The notes under the pieces: model-generated
The model's database searches: none
Told to the model about the DNA's origin: nothing
The model's input: the letters and a program-made list of their open reading frames with translations, nothing else
Made by a program: the position numbers and the translations under genes
Assembly (NCBI GenBank): GCA_028023455.1
Contig: JAQFVV010012496.1
Location: 2,046,001 to 2,110,000 of the forward strand
From: Epiperipatus broadwayi
Lineage: Eukaryota; Onychophora; Udeonychophora; Euonychophora; Peripatidae
Reading direction: 5' to 3'
Length of the DNA: 64,000 bases
Shown here: positions 38,166 through 48,948 of the stretch, one piece after another
Numbering within the stretch: position 1 is the stretch's first letter
How the letters are laid out: each line of letters begins with the position of its first letter

Positions 38166-38711
38166 GAATTTAAAACTGAGTCATATATAATTTTATCATA
38201 ATAACAATAATATACATCTCAATGCTAATGTTTCGTTATGGAGATAGCATATTAATTTATGACAGAAATGAATTTAGAATGTACGAGTAGAATTTTTTTT
38301 TTGAAGGTAGATAATACTGTAATCAAAACAGTTATATGCACATGACAACTCCATGATATATATAGAAAAGAGGATTATACATATACCGTATAAGTTATAT
38401 ATTACATACTTATTTAAATAAAAATTAAAATGGGCACATTTAACATTTCCCATTCATAAAGACTAATTCACTGTTAGATATAGAAAATGGAGTATAATGT
38501 TTAGAATAGTGATTAAGTATCTCGAAGGACCTATTTGATTTACAGTTAATACTAATTTGTAATGTAAAAATTTTTCAATAAGCTAAGAAATATTTTCTGT
38601 GGGAATGAGATATATTTGACATAAAAAAATAATCGAATATTTCTATATTCAATAAAATTTAATTAGCTTATATCAAATATGATATTACTAAAATTGAATA
38701 TCTTATGATAT
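38166..38711. other. AT-rich stretch without recognisable gene
   Basis: Possible 3' non-coding end of the Gypsy remnant. No polypurine tract or LTR border was seen. Confidence 0.4.
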
Positions 38712-40270
38712 TGTTGTCTATAATATCTTTTCATATATAGTAGTGAAATTTTGAATTTATGGTAAACCGATACTATAAGTTATTATTTTTGATTCAAGCC
38801 AGCACACTATGTTAAAAATGAATAAAATTTAATACACTACAAACATATATTTTATATCTATATGAATAATTTTGTAAAAGAACTAAATTACTATTCATAT
38901 TTAAATCCAAATAAAAAATATAGCTTTAGTCTATGGATTAGAACATATATATTTAAGAGTGCACGTTTATTCTTGTCTATTTTTAAATTTAGAAATTTTC
39001 TTTTAAAACTTTAGTATAAAATTTCATTTAATATTTATTAAAGAGATTACTTATTAAAATGCTAGATGAATAAAGAAAATTATTAATTTTAATGTATATA
39101 ATTTTAGATCTTAATTTTATTTAACTATATAATTTTCTTTTAAAAAATTATTCATTTAATATTTTAAACTAAAATATTTAATATTATGATGCAACTTGAA
39201 ATATTTTAATTTCTAAAAGAATTCTGTAAAATCTAAAAAAGAACATTCTAACACGCAAATTGGTGGTTAAGGGAATCTTTAAATAATGGCCATCTTCTTC
39301 AAGGGCAAATAGAAAACATGAATAGAAAAAGGCACTTTAATATACCTCCATGGCAATAATAACTTAAATAAGTCATAAAAAATGAGTTTATAAATATAAC
39401 TGCACTTTATGGATAACTTATTTATCTTTGCATTTAGACAGGCATTTTGTCATAACATCCTATGCTTCTATTTTAATAACCATATTAAAACAGCTATTTC
39501 AAAAATGGAAGGCTAAAAAACTTAATTAAAAATCCCCCCCCCCCAGAAGGCAATCGCGTCAAAATTGCCTTAAATTATTAATATCTTGGAACATCATTAA
39601 ATTAAGACAAGAATATTACAAAGCTAATGGAAATGAAGAGTAATTAAAAATTAATTTTGTCCAAAAGCTTAAAGAAAATGCTGCTGAACTTTATTAGTTA
39701 AAAATCTAATGTATTACAAAAAGGCAAAGAAAAAAAAAATCCACACCCGATAACAATTGATTAAATTTATTATACCTCTGCACCTACGTTAATGATTTTT
39801 TTTGAAAAATATCAAGCTAAATTCTTTGGATCGAGAAAATGCTTAAACAGAAAACTATAGACTGTTTGACGAACTTTAATAATTTTCTATTTAATATTTT
39901 TTTTATGTTGCAATTGTTTTATTGTTAAAAGAAATTATACAATCTTCATAGATTATTATTATCATCATATAAACGTCTTTAAAAGGTCTTGGAAAACAGA
40001 AAACTTATAAGTTAGAAATTTTATGTATGTTAAGTATAGATATCTCATTTTATTTCTGTAAATGTTTGTTTTAAAATAAAATAAAATTATAGAACTTTTT
40101 CCTTTTAAATTAATATTTAGTATTATTCATTTATATATGATTATATTTTATTTATCTTAAAATATTTTCCAGTCTTCCATATCAAAGAATTTTCTTACAT
40201 ATTTAATAATTTATTGCCATTCAATAAAGCAAAGCTCCTATGACTTATATATACTTGCATATAAATGCAG

Positions 40271-42599
40271 TTGTTTAAAACTGCTTTGCCTTGTTAAGCA
40301 GTATTGCAACACGTCTTATTTGATTGGTTGAAATGTTTTCTTTTTTTAATGACGTAAAAACTATAAGCATGATGTCAACAGAAATGCAGGCATTTGATAT
40401 ATCTGGAACATAGTTTTCTAATGATGTTGTTTAAAAAAACCCCAACAATATTTGAATTTTTTATTAATTTTTTTCGTAACAGGCGCATTTAATTTCTTTT
40501 TATCAATTTTCTAATTTGCACGCAGTAATAAAAACAGAAAACTTTTATCGGCCTCATGAGTTAGACAAAACGGATTAAAAAATATGCTGATCATTCACAA
40601 ACAAGGCCTTCCATGAAGTCTAAACATAATTGCAGAATATCGGGCTCGTAAGTATACAATTTTAATTTTTTTTAATTATGTGAAAAATGATTTAATTTTT
40701 ATTAATTTGTATTTGTGTGTGTGTGAGTATATATTCTAGAATATTTATTTATTTACGCTCATATGAATTCATATGTACAGTAATTTGGTGTGTTCTAACC
40801 CAAGTTTGAGGCTAACTTATTTTATAAAAATAATGATTCTCAAAAGATTTAATAATTTATTATTATGTTTATATGGTGTGTTTATGTTTACTCTTGTGTT
40901 ATATAACAAGTAATGATTTAAAAAACTAATAATCAAATGTACAGAAAGATTGCATATGCAGGACAAAAAATCAAATTCTTATTCTTGCCTATGCCTTGAT
41001 ACTCATGCTGTGGAGTCACTAGTTTTGCCATATCTTTCATCACATTATTTTCAAGTCTATAGCTAACAAATGGACTATATGCAAACAAATTATATCTATG
41101 TGATACAATATATATAACAAGATAGCATCACTGGTGTGCATAAAGAATATAAACATCACTGGTTTGAATAAAGAATATAAACATCACCGGTATGCATAAA
41201 GAATATAAACATCACTGATGTACATAAAAATATAAAATGAAGAGATGAAACTCATTTTATCAGTGATACAGACAGTAGCCTACAATTTCTAGTTTTAGAT
41301 AGACAAGAAGCCAATTGCTACGATGACAAATGCATATCCATCTTCTGAAAATGATTTGTTTGTATCTTTTATTAGGATGAATCTTTTTCTTATAGATGCC
41401 TTTGAGATTTATCAACTTTTGGGGTATTGATAAAAATGAAGAATTCTTATGCAAATACTTTTGGAGATTCTGAAGCTATGGATTATCTCAGGTAAAAAGT
41501 ATTATATATGGTTTGAAAGAAATTTTGTGAGGAATACAAATAAATTATCACTGAAGATGTAATTTAAACTTAGTTAAAGTTAATGAACTAACAATAAAGT
41601 AATAATTATGTTGGATGTTGAAATTTCTTTTTTTCCTCTATTTTTTAAATGGTAATCGCTATTTCTTTGCTCTAACATTATTAAAACTGAAGTTTCTGTG
41701 AAAATTGTGTCAGTTTTTTAAAAAATTCAATATGGCACCTGGAGAATCAAGCAGTCAACATAAAATATGCTTTAATAAAAGTTACGTTTAACTATAACTA
41801 TTTAATATATTTATTTAATCTTTAATATCTACAAACAACTACATCATTTATTCATATTCATTTCATTAGCACACACATCACAGTGTTTAAAAAAGATATT
41901 TTATAGATCAAATTTCACTACTATATTCTACAAATAAATGGCTTTAAACAGCCTTTCTGAACTTTTTCATTGACCAAAATGCCTATTGGCTGAGTGAATT
42001 AAAGTTCTAAACTTCTGTTTATCAATTACAGAATCAGCCGTAAAAATATAATTGTCTTTTAATATTATATTCGTTTGAGTTTAAGCAAATTAATAATTTG
42101 TCAGATTATTAAAGCAAACCAAAGTTTTTTCAAAAATAAATTTCTATTTATAATTGATAAAAATAATCTGTAGCGGAAAACATAAAATGAATGTTTCATA
42201 ACCTATTACAAAATCCAGCCTATGTTATTGATTTCTTTTTTAATTTACTTTCCTGTAAAAGTAAATAATTTTTACTAAAATTTGAACTATTCTTCTAAAA
42301 TAATTATATTTCACACATATTTTATGAAAACTACAATAAATATGTAAGAAGATATGATAAAATATATATTTTCATATGGGAAATCAAAACAAAAAACTTG
42401 GAACTGTCAAATTGTTGACAAGTGCTCTCTTTTGTTGAAATTGAAAAACAACCAATCAGAGCCTTGGAACGCCTGCCTTCTCACTGTTATAGCTTTAAAT
42501 TTAAATATTATTGATTTTTTACTTGTAAAATAATTCTAGATGGCAGCATCTTAAGATATGTTTTTCTCTTTAAAATGACCATAAATTTACTACGATAAT
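40271..42599. other. 2.3-kb segment present only in copy B
   Basis: This DNA lies between two blocks that are adjacent in copy A. Its inner edges carry a weak inverted match (TTTGATTGGTTGAAA near 40320 and CAACCAATCAGAGCC near 42450). A plus-strand frame at about 41243-41348 (ETHFISDTDSSLQFLVLDRQ) reads protein-like for about 34 codons but ends at a stop and matches nothing I know. It may be an insertion or a loss from copy A. Confidence 0.4.
41126..41237. repeat. Minisatellite, 28-bp unit, four copies
   Basis: Four tandem units of CATCACTGGTGTGCATAAAG plus AATATAAA, with small differences (TTTGAA, TATGCA, TGTACA variants; the last unit lacks one base). Confidence 0.85.
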
Positions 42600-42934
42600 G
42601 TAAAAATTAGCAATTTGGGAGAGAGTTAAAGTTGATTATAACTATAGTTGTAGGGTCTGAAGGAAAGGTTAATAACATTGAGAGTGTCAATCTACACATA
42701 TTAAACTATTTACACACATTTATTATATAAAGATATATCTAATTTTAAAATTATATTTTTGTAATTAAAGATTATCCAAGAAAGCATAAATATATATTCA
42801 TCGATTTATTGTTACTATTTATTTATTTTTATTATTTATTTTAATATAAATAAAGGGCTATTTCAATTCATTTAAATTAATTTGTCATTCGTATTTTGTT
42901 TGTATATATCATAACCCTATTGGATAAATTTTAT

Positions 42935-43317
42935 GTCTAATAGGATAGTGGTGGCTACGGTTATTAAAGAACCAAAGACACCAAAATATATAGGTATTGA
43001 CTTGAATTCAGACTTATATGACTATATAAGCTAATGAGCTTAGATTGAAAACATTATTGTTCTCAATTTTATTCTCAGTTTGTAGTTAAGTAGAGATAAA
43101 AAGTAGCTGCTGGAGGGTTGCATTAGATCCTAAGATCTAGGTGCAGCACTCTCAGATCCAAGGCTACTCACTGACGAAGGCCATAAGCCAGGAACTAGTC
43201 TGGGAATATTGAATGGGTAGGCACTAGATAGGGATTTTATGCAAAAACCCTTTGGCATCCATTGATTACTCTGGCTTGCACTGAGTGGCACTACTATATG
43301 GAGTTTTGACTGTTTTA
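42935..43317 (+). mobile_element. SINE-like insertion with 11-bp TSD and known empty site
   Basis: A 383-bp unit flanked by ATAAATTTTAT (42924-42934 and 43318-43328). Copy A keeps the uninterrupted site (CAAATTTTATGGTCACATA at 31630). The unit starts GTCTAATAGGATAGTGGTGG, passes an A-box-like TAGTTAAGTAGAG, CTGACGAAGGCC and GGAACTAGTC, and ends AGTTTTGACTGTTTTA. It is the clearest full-length-looking copy of the family seen at 15438, 21630, 36568 and 46421. Confidence 0.82.
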
Positions 43318-43984
43318 ATAAATTTTATAGCCACATATTATATTTAGTGTATTATATATTTATTACATTTCCTGAAAATTATACTTTTGTTATTTAAATC
43401 CATACTTTAAGAATATATAAATATTTTGGTTATCAAATAGTTGGATACAATAAAATGCTTTTTGATATCCAAAGTTATAACAGTAATTTAAAATGCCAAA
43501 AGATTATCTGTTAGCTACAATTTAAGTTGACTAACATTTGGACTTGTTGTTTGTTTGTTAATTTATAAGATAATATTTAAAACCCTGAAAATTCATTTTC
43601 CTTTTAATTTGATGGAGTACAATTTGCAGCCAACATACTTTTTATATTGTTACAAATTTGGCATTTCCCAATGCATTGGTAAATTTCGATTATAATTTAC
43701 AATACGTGTGCAGACAGGTCTCAAATAATCTCTTCAATAACTTTTTGTATAACCCAATTTAAGAGCACATATTGAAAAACATTAAAAATGTTATTGCTAT
43801 GACGAATTAAAGTATTTGTTTAAGTAATCATATTTACAGAATGCTAATCATATTAAAAAAATTTATTTTTAAATTTTAAAAAAAAATCCTATTTCTAATA
43901 ATATTCATAATAATGAATAAGATCTAATCAACAATTTAGTAATAATAAAGTTCATTATACTGTTAAAGAAAGCAATATATATGT

Positions 43985-45055
43985 AAAAAACTTATATATA
44001 GAGCTCGCAAAATAAGCTCTTAACAAGTCAAAATAAGAGTCATAGATCACATGACCCTATCTGACAGAGATATTTTAAGTGCTGGCTCTGGCTAAGCATT
44101 TATCACAAAGCTTGTAGAGGAATTGGCAATCCTCATTGTTTACAACTTACAAGCTTAAGAGACAGGGTCATGTGATGTATGACTCTTATTTTGACAATTT
44201 ATAGTCTCTGCCATAAATCTTATGCAATTTTATATTGCTAAGACTACTAATATATGATATGGCTGAAGATCTATCAGCCCCATATAGCTACTTGAGTTGG
44301 ATGGCTGGGTTTGAAGACATATAGATATCTAAAAATTTCAGATTTTCCACTTAATAAATAAGTGCTTGGATTTGGGTTGGTATTTTTAGATCTAGTGTCT
44401 GAACCTACCCTGACACCTCTCTGAGGAGTGCCAAAGCACAAAACCATGGTCAGGGGTTTGGGAAGGGGTTCCTGACAGAGATATTTTAAGTATGGCTCTG
44501 GCTAAGAATTTATCACTAAGCTTGTAGAGGAATTGGCAATCCTCATTATTTATAAGCTAGTAACAAGCTTTGCAGAATATCCCCAACCCTAGACCGGTGT
44601 CTGCTATTAGCATCCTCAGTGAGATACTAGGATATTCAAGCATTAGATTAAAAATACCAGGACAAGCCCAGCACTTTACCTAATGTATAACTATTAAGTA
44701 GAAAATATGAAATGTTCAGACAGCCATGTCTTCCAATCCAGCTATCTACCTTAAATAGCCATATGGGACTGAACTAAGTTCAGATACACCATATATTAAT
44801 AGCTTTAGCAATATGAAATCGCCAAAGCTTTAATAGCAAAAAATAAAATCACAAAAAAAAATCAAGTCAGATGTCACATGACCAAATTTAATAAGCTTGT
44901 ATTTACAAATATATATAAAGCTTGCAAAATAAGCTCTTAATAAACTTTGCAAAATATCCCCAACCCTAGACCAGTTTCTGCTACTATATATAACATTTGT
45001 AAATACAAGATTATTAAATTAGGTCATGTGACATCTGGCTTGATTTTTTTTTTTT
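43985..45055. repeat. Nested foldback cluster
   Basis: Several inverted pairs lie inside one another. AAGTCAAAATAAGAGTCAT at 44028 pairs with its complement near 44180-44200. A unit containing GGCTCTGGCTAAG..TTTATCAC, AGCTTGTAGAGGAATTGGC occurs directly twice (about 44085 and 44490). GATGTCACATGACC near 44870 pairs with GGTCATGTGACATC near 45025. The edges GCTCGCAAAATAAGCTCTTA and AATATCCCCAACCCTAGACC match the hairpin at 25770-25928. The block 44220-44480 is repeated inverted at about 44570-44840. No coding sequence was seen. Confidence 0.65.
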
Positions 45056-45524
45056 GGTAATGTAAATACTTCCAATGTTATAGCGAATTATCATTCAACT
45101 TTGAACTACAGAATAAAGAAAAAAATTACTTGTAACTGGGACAAAATAAAATTATTTTGCTCCAAATGAAAAGCTCTTACCCTCTATTTCTTTCATACAA
45201 ATCTAAATGATACGATAAATTTAAAGTGTTTTATGCAGTTGTTTAGGTTGAATAAATGTACTTATAAAAAGAATGTTTTTGTTTCTTTTAAAATAATACA
45301 TTTATTATATTTAAAGATATAGTACAATGAAAAAATAAGTTTAAGATTTTTCTTAGGTATATGTATTCCATAACTTATAATTGAATTTTTTTCATATACG
45401 TTTTGTCTAATATGGCCTGAAAAAAATTTAACTTTTAAATTTAATTCTAAGAAATAATATCTGAAGATTTGTCTAATTTTCAATCGTTGGTATCATTCCA
45501 ACTTTTATCATATGAGGAGTCAAA

Positions 45525-46010
45525 ATTATAAAATAATCAAAATTACCCCAAATTCACAACTTAACCAGGTATCGAAGAAAATAAACTCTAAAACACTACC
45601 AATGGTTTCATTGCTACAAGCGGACTTCTCAAGTGTAAAGAACTACAAAATAACAATTCCACTTACCTCCCATCCACCCTTTAGAATAAAAAAACTTTTA
45701 AATAAGTTAATTGCTTCAGAATCATAAATTTTTAACAATAAAGATTCTTTAATTCCTTTTATTTCATTGATATCAAAAAAGACAACCTACGCTTCATCAA
45801 ACTTATTTAACAGTTCTTTTAATATTAAGGGTGTATAGGAAGTGGAATTCTGGTAATGTTTAGTTTAAGTATGTTGTTATTTTGTAGTTCTTTACACTTG
45901 AGAAGTCTGCTTGTAGAAGTGAAATCATTGGTAGTGTTTTAGAGTTTATTTTCTTGGCCAGTCTGGTTGGGTTGTAAGTTTGGAGTAATTTTGATTATTT
46001 ATTGATTACT
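45525..46010. repeat. Inverted repeat, ~140-bp arms
   Basis: Arms at about 45525-45662 and 45850-46005 are complementary (for example GAACTACAAAATAACAATTC and its complement; AATAAACTCTAAAACACTAC and its complement). A spacer of about 190 bp separates them. The frame at 45512-45727 lies in the left arm and is not convincing as protein. Confidence 0.65.
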
Positions 46011-46420
46011 TTAGCTTTATGCATTTAATGTTTAAAATTATATAAGTGGGGGAAAAAAAATGTGAATTAAATTTTTCTCATATCAGTTACACTTTTCGAT
46101 CCTCTCATTTATCAATTACAAATGAAAATAGCTGCAAATAATATCTAGTTATAAATATGAATTTACTTTATATATGTTTTTATAAATTTAAGAAAAAAAA
46201 AAAAAATGCATGGAATCATACAAAACACAAATTAAGATTTTAATATAGATGTTCATATAGTTTGTTTAAACACATTCTATTATAATGCTTGGTTTATCAT
46301 AGTATTTTTAACGTTTTTAAGTTTTGGAATTAATCTATTTTTTCCATGGGTGATACTTTTTTTTTTAAAAAAAAAACCATGGATTTGTTTTGCACAATTT
46401 TTTTCAAAACTTCATCTATT

Positions 46421-46865
46421 AACTCGTTAAGCATCACATGATCACCATCTCTTATACTAGCACATAATTGTTTATAAACAAGGCAAAACTCTCCTTACAG
46501 TAGTGCCACCCTGAGTAATCAGAGGATGCCAGAAGGCTTGTGCATAAAATCCCTATCTAATGCCTACTCATCCAATATCCCCAGACTAGTTTTTGTGTTT
46601 TCAATTTCACTGTCATAGTTGTATAGTTAAGTAGAGATAAAAGGTGGTTGCTGGAGGGTTGCATTAGATTCTAAGATCTAGGTGCAGTGCTCTCAGATCT
46701 AAAGCTCCTCACTGACGAAGGCCTCAAGCCAGAAACTAGTCTGGGGATATTGGATGAGTAGGCGTTAGATAGGTATTTTATGCACAAGCCTTCTGGCATC
46801 CATTGATTACTCTGGTTGGCACAGGGTGGCACTACTGTTTGGGAGAGTTTTGCCTTGTTTTAACA
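46421..46865. mobile_element. Head-to-head SINE-like composite with 9-bp TSD
   Basis: Flanked by TCATCTATT (46412-46420 and 46866-46874). The left ~170 bp is the 3' part of the family on the minus strand, and the right ~270 bp is a longer copy on the plus strand including TTAAGTAGAGATAAAAGG, CTGACGAAGGCC and CAGAAACTAGTC. Both lie between one target duplication, so they inserted together, as expected if the 5' part was inverted during reverse transcription (twin priming). Confidence 0.7.
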
Positions 46866-46989
46866 TCATCTATTGTATAAAAACAAAATTAGATGTACAT
46901 ATAGACACATTACTAACTTCAACAGCACATAAATAACTTTTACTACTGCTTGAATATATAATGTTTAGGATTATAATCATATCGCAGAA

Positions 46990-47172
46990 CATCTTCATTC
47001 CAACTACGTTACTCAGAATCATTTTGCAGGCAGACTGAACTTGCAAATACAATTTTTATTTATCAATGCCCATTCATCGAGACTGAATGAATGGGTATTT
47101 ATAAATGAAAGGAAATAATTGTATTTGCAAGTTTATTAAAATGATGAATTAAGAGTCAGCCTGCAAAATAGT
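46990..47172. repeat. Small foldback
   Basis: GAACTTGCAAATACAAT (47037-47053) pairs with ATTGTATTTGCAAGTT (about 47118-47133), and inside it ATCAATGCCCATTCAT pairs with ATGAATGGGTATT. An outer pair with TTTTGCAGGC and GCCTGCAAAA extends it. Confidence 0.6.
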
Positions 47173-47180
47173 TGTGAGTA

Positions 47181-48478
47181 CACCCGGGTCTCGTTTTATG
47201 CGAATTTATTTAATGCGATTTAAGTTATGCGATTCATATGTCTTTTTAATATCTTTGTATGCAGTTTTCTTTTATGCGATAAAAATTATTAGATCAGAAG
47301 TCGAGCTCCGATAATGCGCTATTACTTTAAATATTATAAATTTCGCGCACTCACGACATATTTAAAGTAATAGCACATTATTGGAATTCAACTTCCACCT
47401 AATAATTTCAACATTTTCAGCGCTTTATAATAGTACTGTAATAGATTTTATGCAATAAAGAAGTTCATAATTCACTTAAAATCAGAATTTCCCCACTTTA
47501 TATACACACATTAAATTTTACAAGATTATAATGTAAATCTGTTCAAAGGTTATAGATGAAAAATATTATGTATGTTGTTGTTTTGGCATTTTAAATCACG
47601 TTCTATTTTTGCTTTTTATAAAAAGAGTACGTAATCAATTCATCATTTAGTGTCCGCAAGTTTATTTTTAAAAGGTGAGTAAACAGCAATGGGCACAATT
47701 AAAATCTGATTTTTAATTGTAATTAACAATTTTTAAAAATTACGGAACGTGATCTGAAATTAAGGTGATGTGAAATGATGAAATTTTATTTTTAAACGAA
47801 ATTGAAAATTAAAAAATTAAAGACAAAAATAAGAATTTAATTTTTAATTGTTAGTTTTAATTAAATTTTGCCCAACAGTGGTGAGTCGGTGTCTTTTTAT
47901 TATCGTAAGTCTAATTTCTTATTTTTATTTTAAACTTTTAGTTTACTCTAACGGAGAGAAAAAAACACCCAATAAAATGAATTTCTTTGTAAACAAAAAT
48001 TTCAATTTTAGATCGCTTAGCGAAATGGGAAGGATCAACAGCAATTGGAAAACGTTTTAGTTGTATTTCCTCTTGACTTCGTTTAAAGAAGCTACAGTAC
48101 CTCACATCACATCTTATGTCTCGAATAGCGATAATTATTAAAATACCGTACATGTACAAAAAAATGTAAATTACGCATAAAAATATATTGTTTTGAATAA
48201 AATTAAATACTGTAATTAATAAAAAAAGGAAAAAAAGTTTGTCTTGTATCAATTTTTTTCAAATTTGAAATTTTTTATTAGTCATATTTTATTTCCTTAT
48301 TTTTTTTTTATGCGAATTTTAAAGTAATTTTACATTGTTGATTTGCTTTTATGCGATTTTTGGAAAATTACAGTACATATCCCCCATTTTTCAATGTAAG
48401 TTAAGTCTATTTTTGTGCGATTTCTTTTGTGTGCATTTTCTGAGGAACCTATCTACCGTATAAAACGAGACCCAGGTG
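47181..48478. mobile_element. pogo/Tigger-type DNA element, non-autonomous
   Basis: The left end reads CACCCGGGTCTCGTTTTATG and the right end, on the other strand, CACCTGGGTCTCGTTTTATA; both are next to a TA dinucleotide (47179-47180 and 48479-48480), the target duplication of Tc1/mariner-pogo elements. GGGTCTCGTTTTATGCGATT-like ends and several internal TTATGCGAT blocks are typical of Tigger-like members. The interior (about 1.3 kb) contains a small inverted repeat at 47308-47375 and no transposase domain; the frames at 47848-48060 and 47938-48252 do not resemble DDE proteins. A deletion derivative. Confidence 0.72.
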
Positions 48479-48948
48479 TAATGTATTTGGAACGAGTGTT
48501 CAAAATGAGTGAGTGTTTTGTGATTATGATATATATACATATGCTAGATTTTTTTTTTTTTACTCATATATCAAGGTTATGTAAGGAGGAAATTACTTGA
48601 GTATATATATATAATAAAAAATCAAAGTCATAAAACAATATAATATGGCAAAGTTAAATACAAAACTGTCTAAACTTTAAATTTTTATCAAATTCAAAAA
48701 GAAAAGGAAGTTACAAGTATTGGTGTAAAAAAAAAAATTGGAGAAAATATAATTTTAAAATACTTGAACTAAACAATTACAAACTGTGAAATAAAATTTA
48801 TAAATTAAATCTAGTTTGGGAAGAACACAAAAAAAGAAATTATTGATTTAATAAACCTGCATTATGAGGAAGTGCAACTATTCAAACTGTTATTTAAATT
48901 AAAATAAAGCATGTAGAAAAAAAAATTAACACAATATATAGAAATTTA

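Larger units (their letters stand above)
38712..43700. repeat. Segmental duplicate, copy B
   Basis: Aligns by eye with copy A (29640-32050) in two blocks, about 38712-40270 and 42600-43700, separated by about 2.3 kb absent from copy A. The second block is itself interrupted by the SINE-like insertion at 42935-43317. Outside those insertions, order and orientation match throughout. Confidence 0.75.

Noticed and set aside
33100-38400. Copies A and B considered as LTRs of the Gypsy remnant
   Set aside because: They are over 2 kb, diverged, separated from the pol region by unrelated repeats, and show no TG...CA ends, primer-binding site or polypurine tract.
41126-41237. 28-bp direct repeats considered as a CRISPR-like array
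   Set aside because: Units are contiguous without spacers and the DNA is animal; it is a minisatellite.
47938-48252. 104-codon minus-strand frame inside the pogo-type element, considered as transposase
   Set aside because: No helix-turn-helix or DDE motif is visible; the first half is low-complexity hydrophobic, so it is probably incidental.
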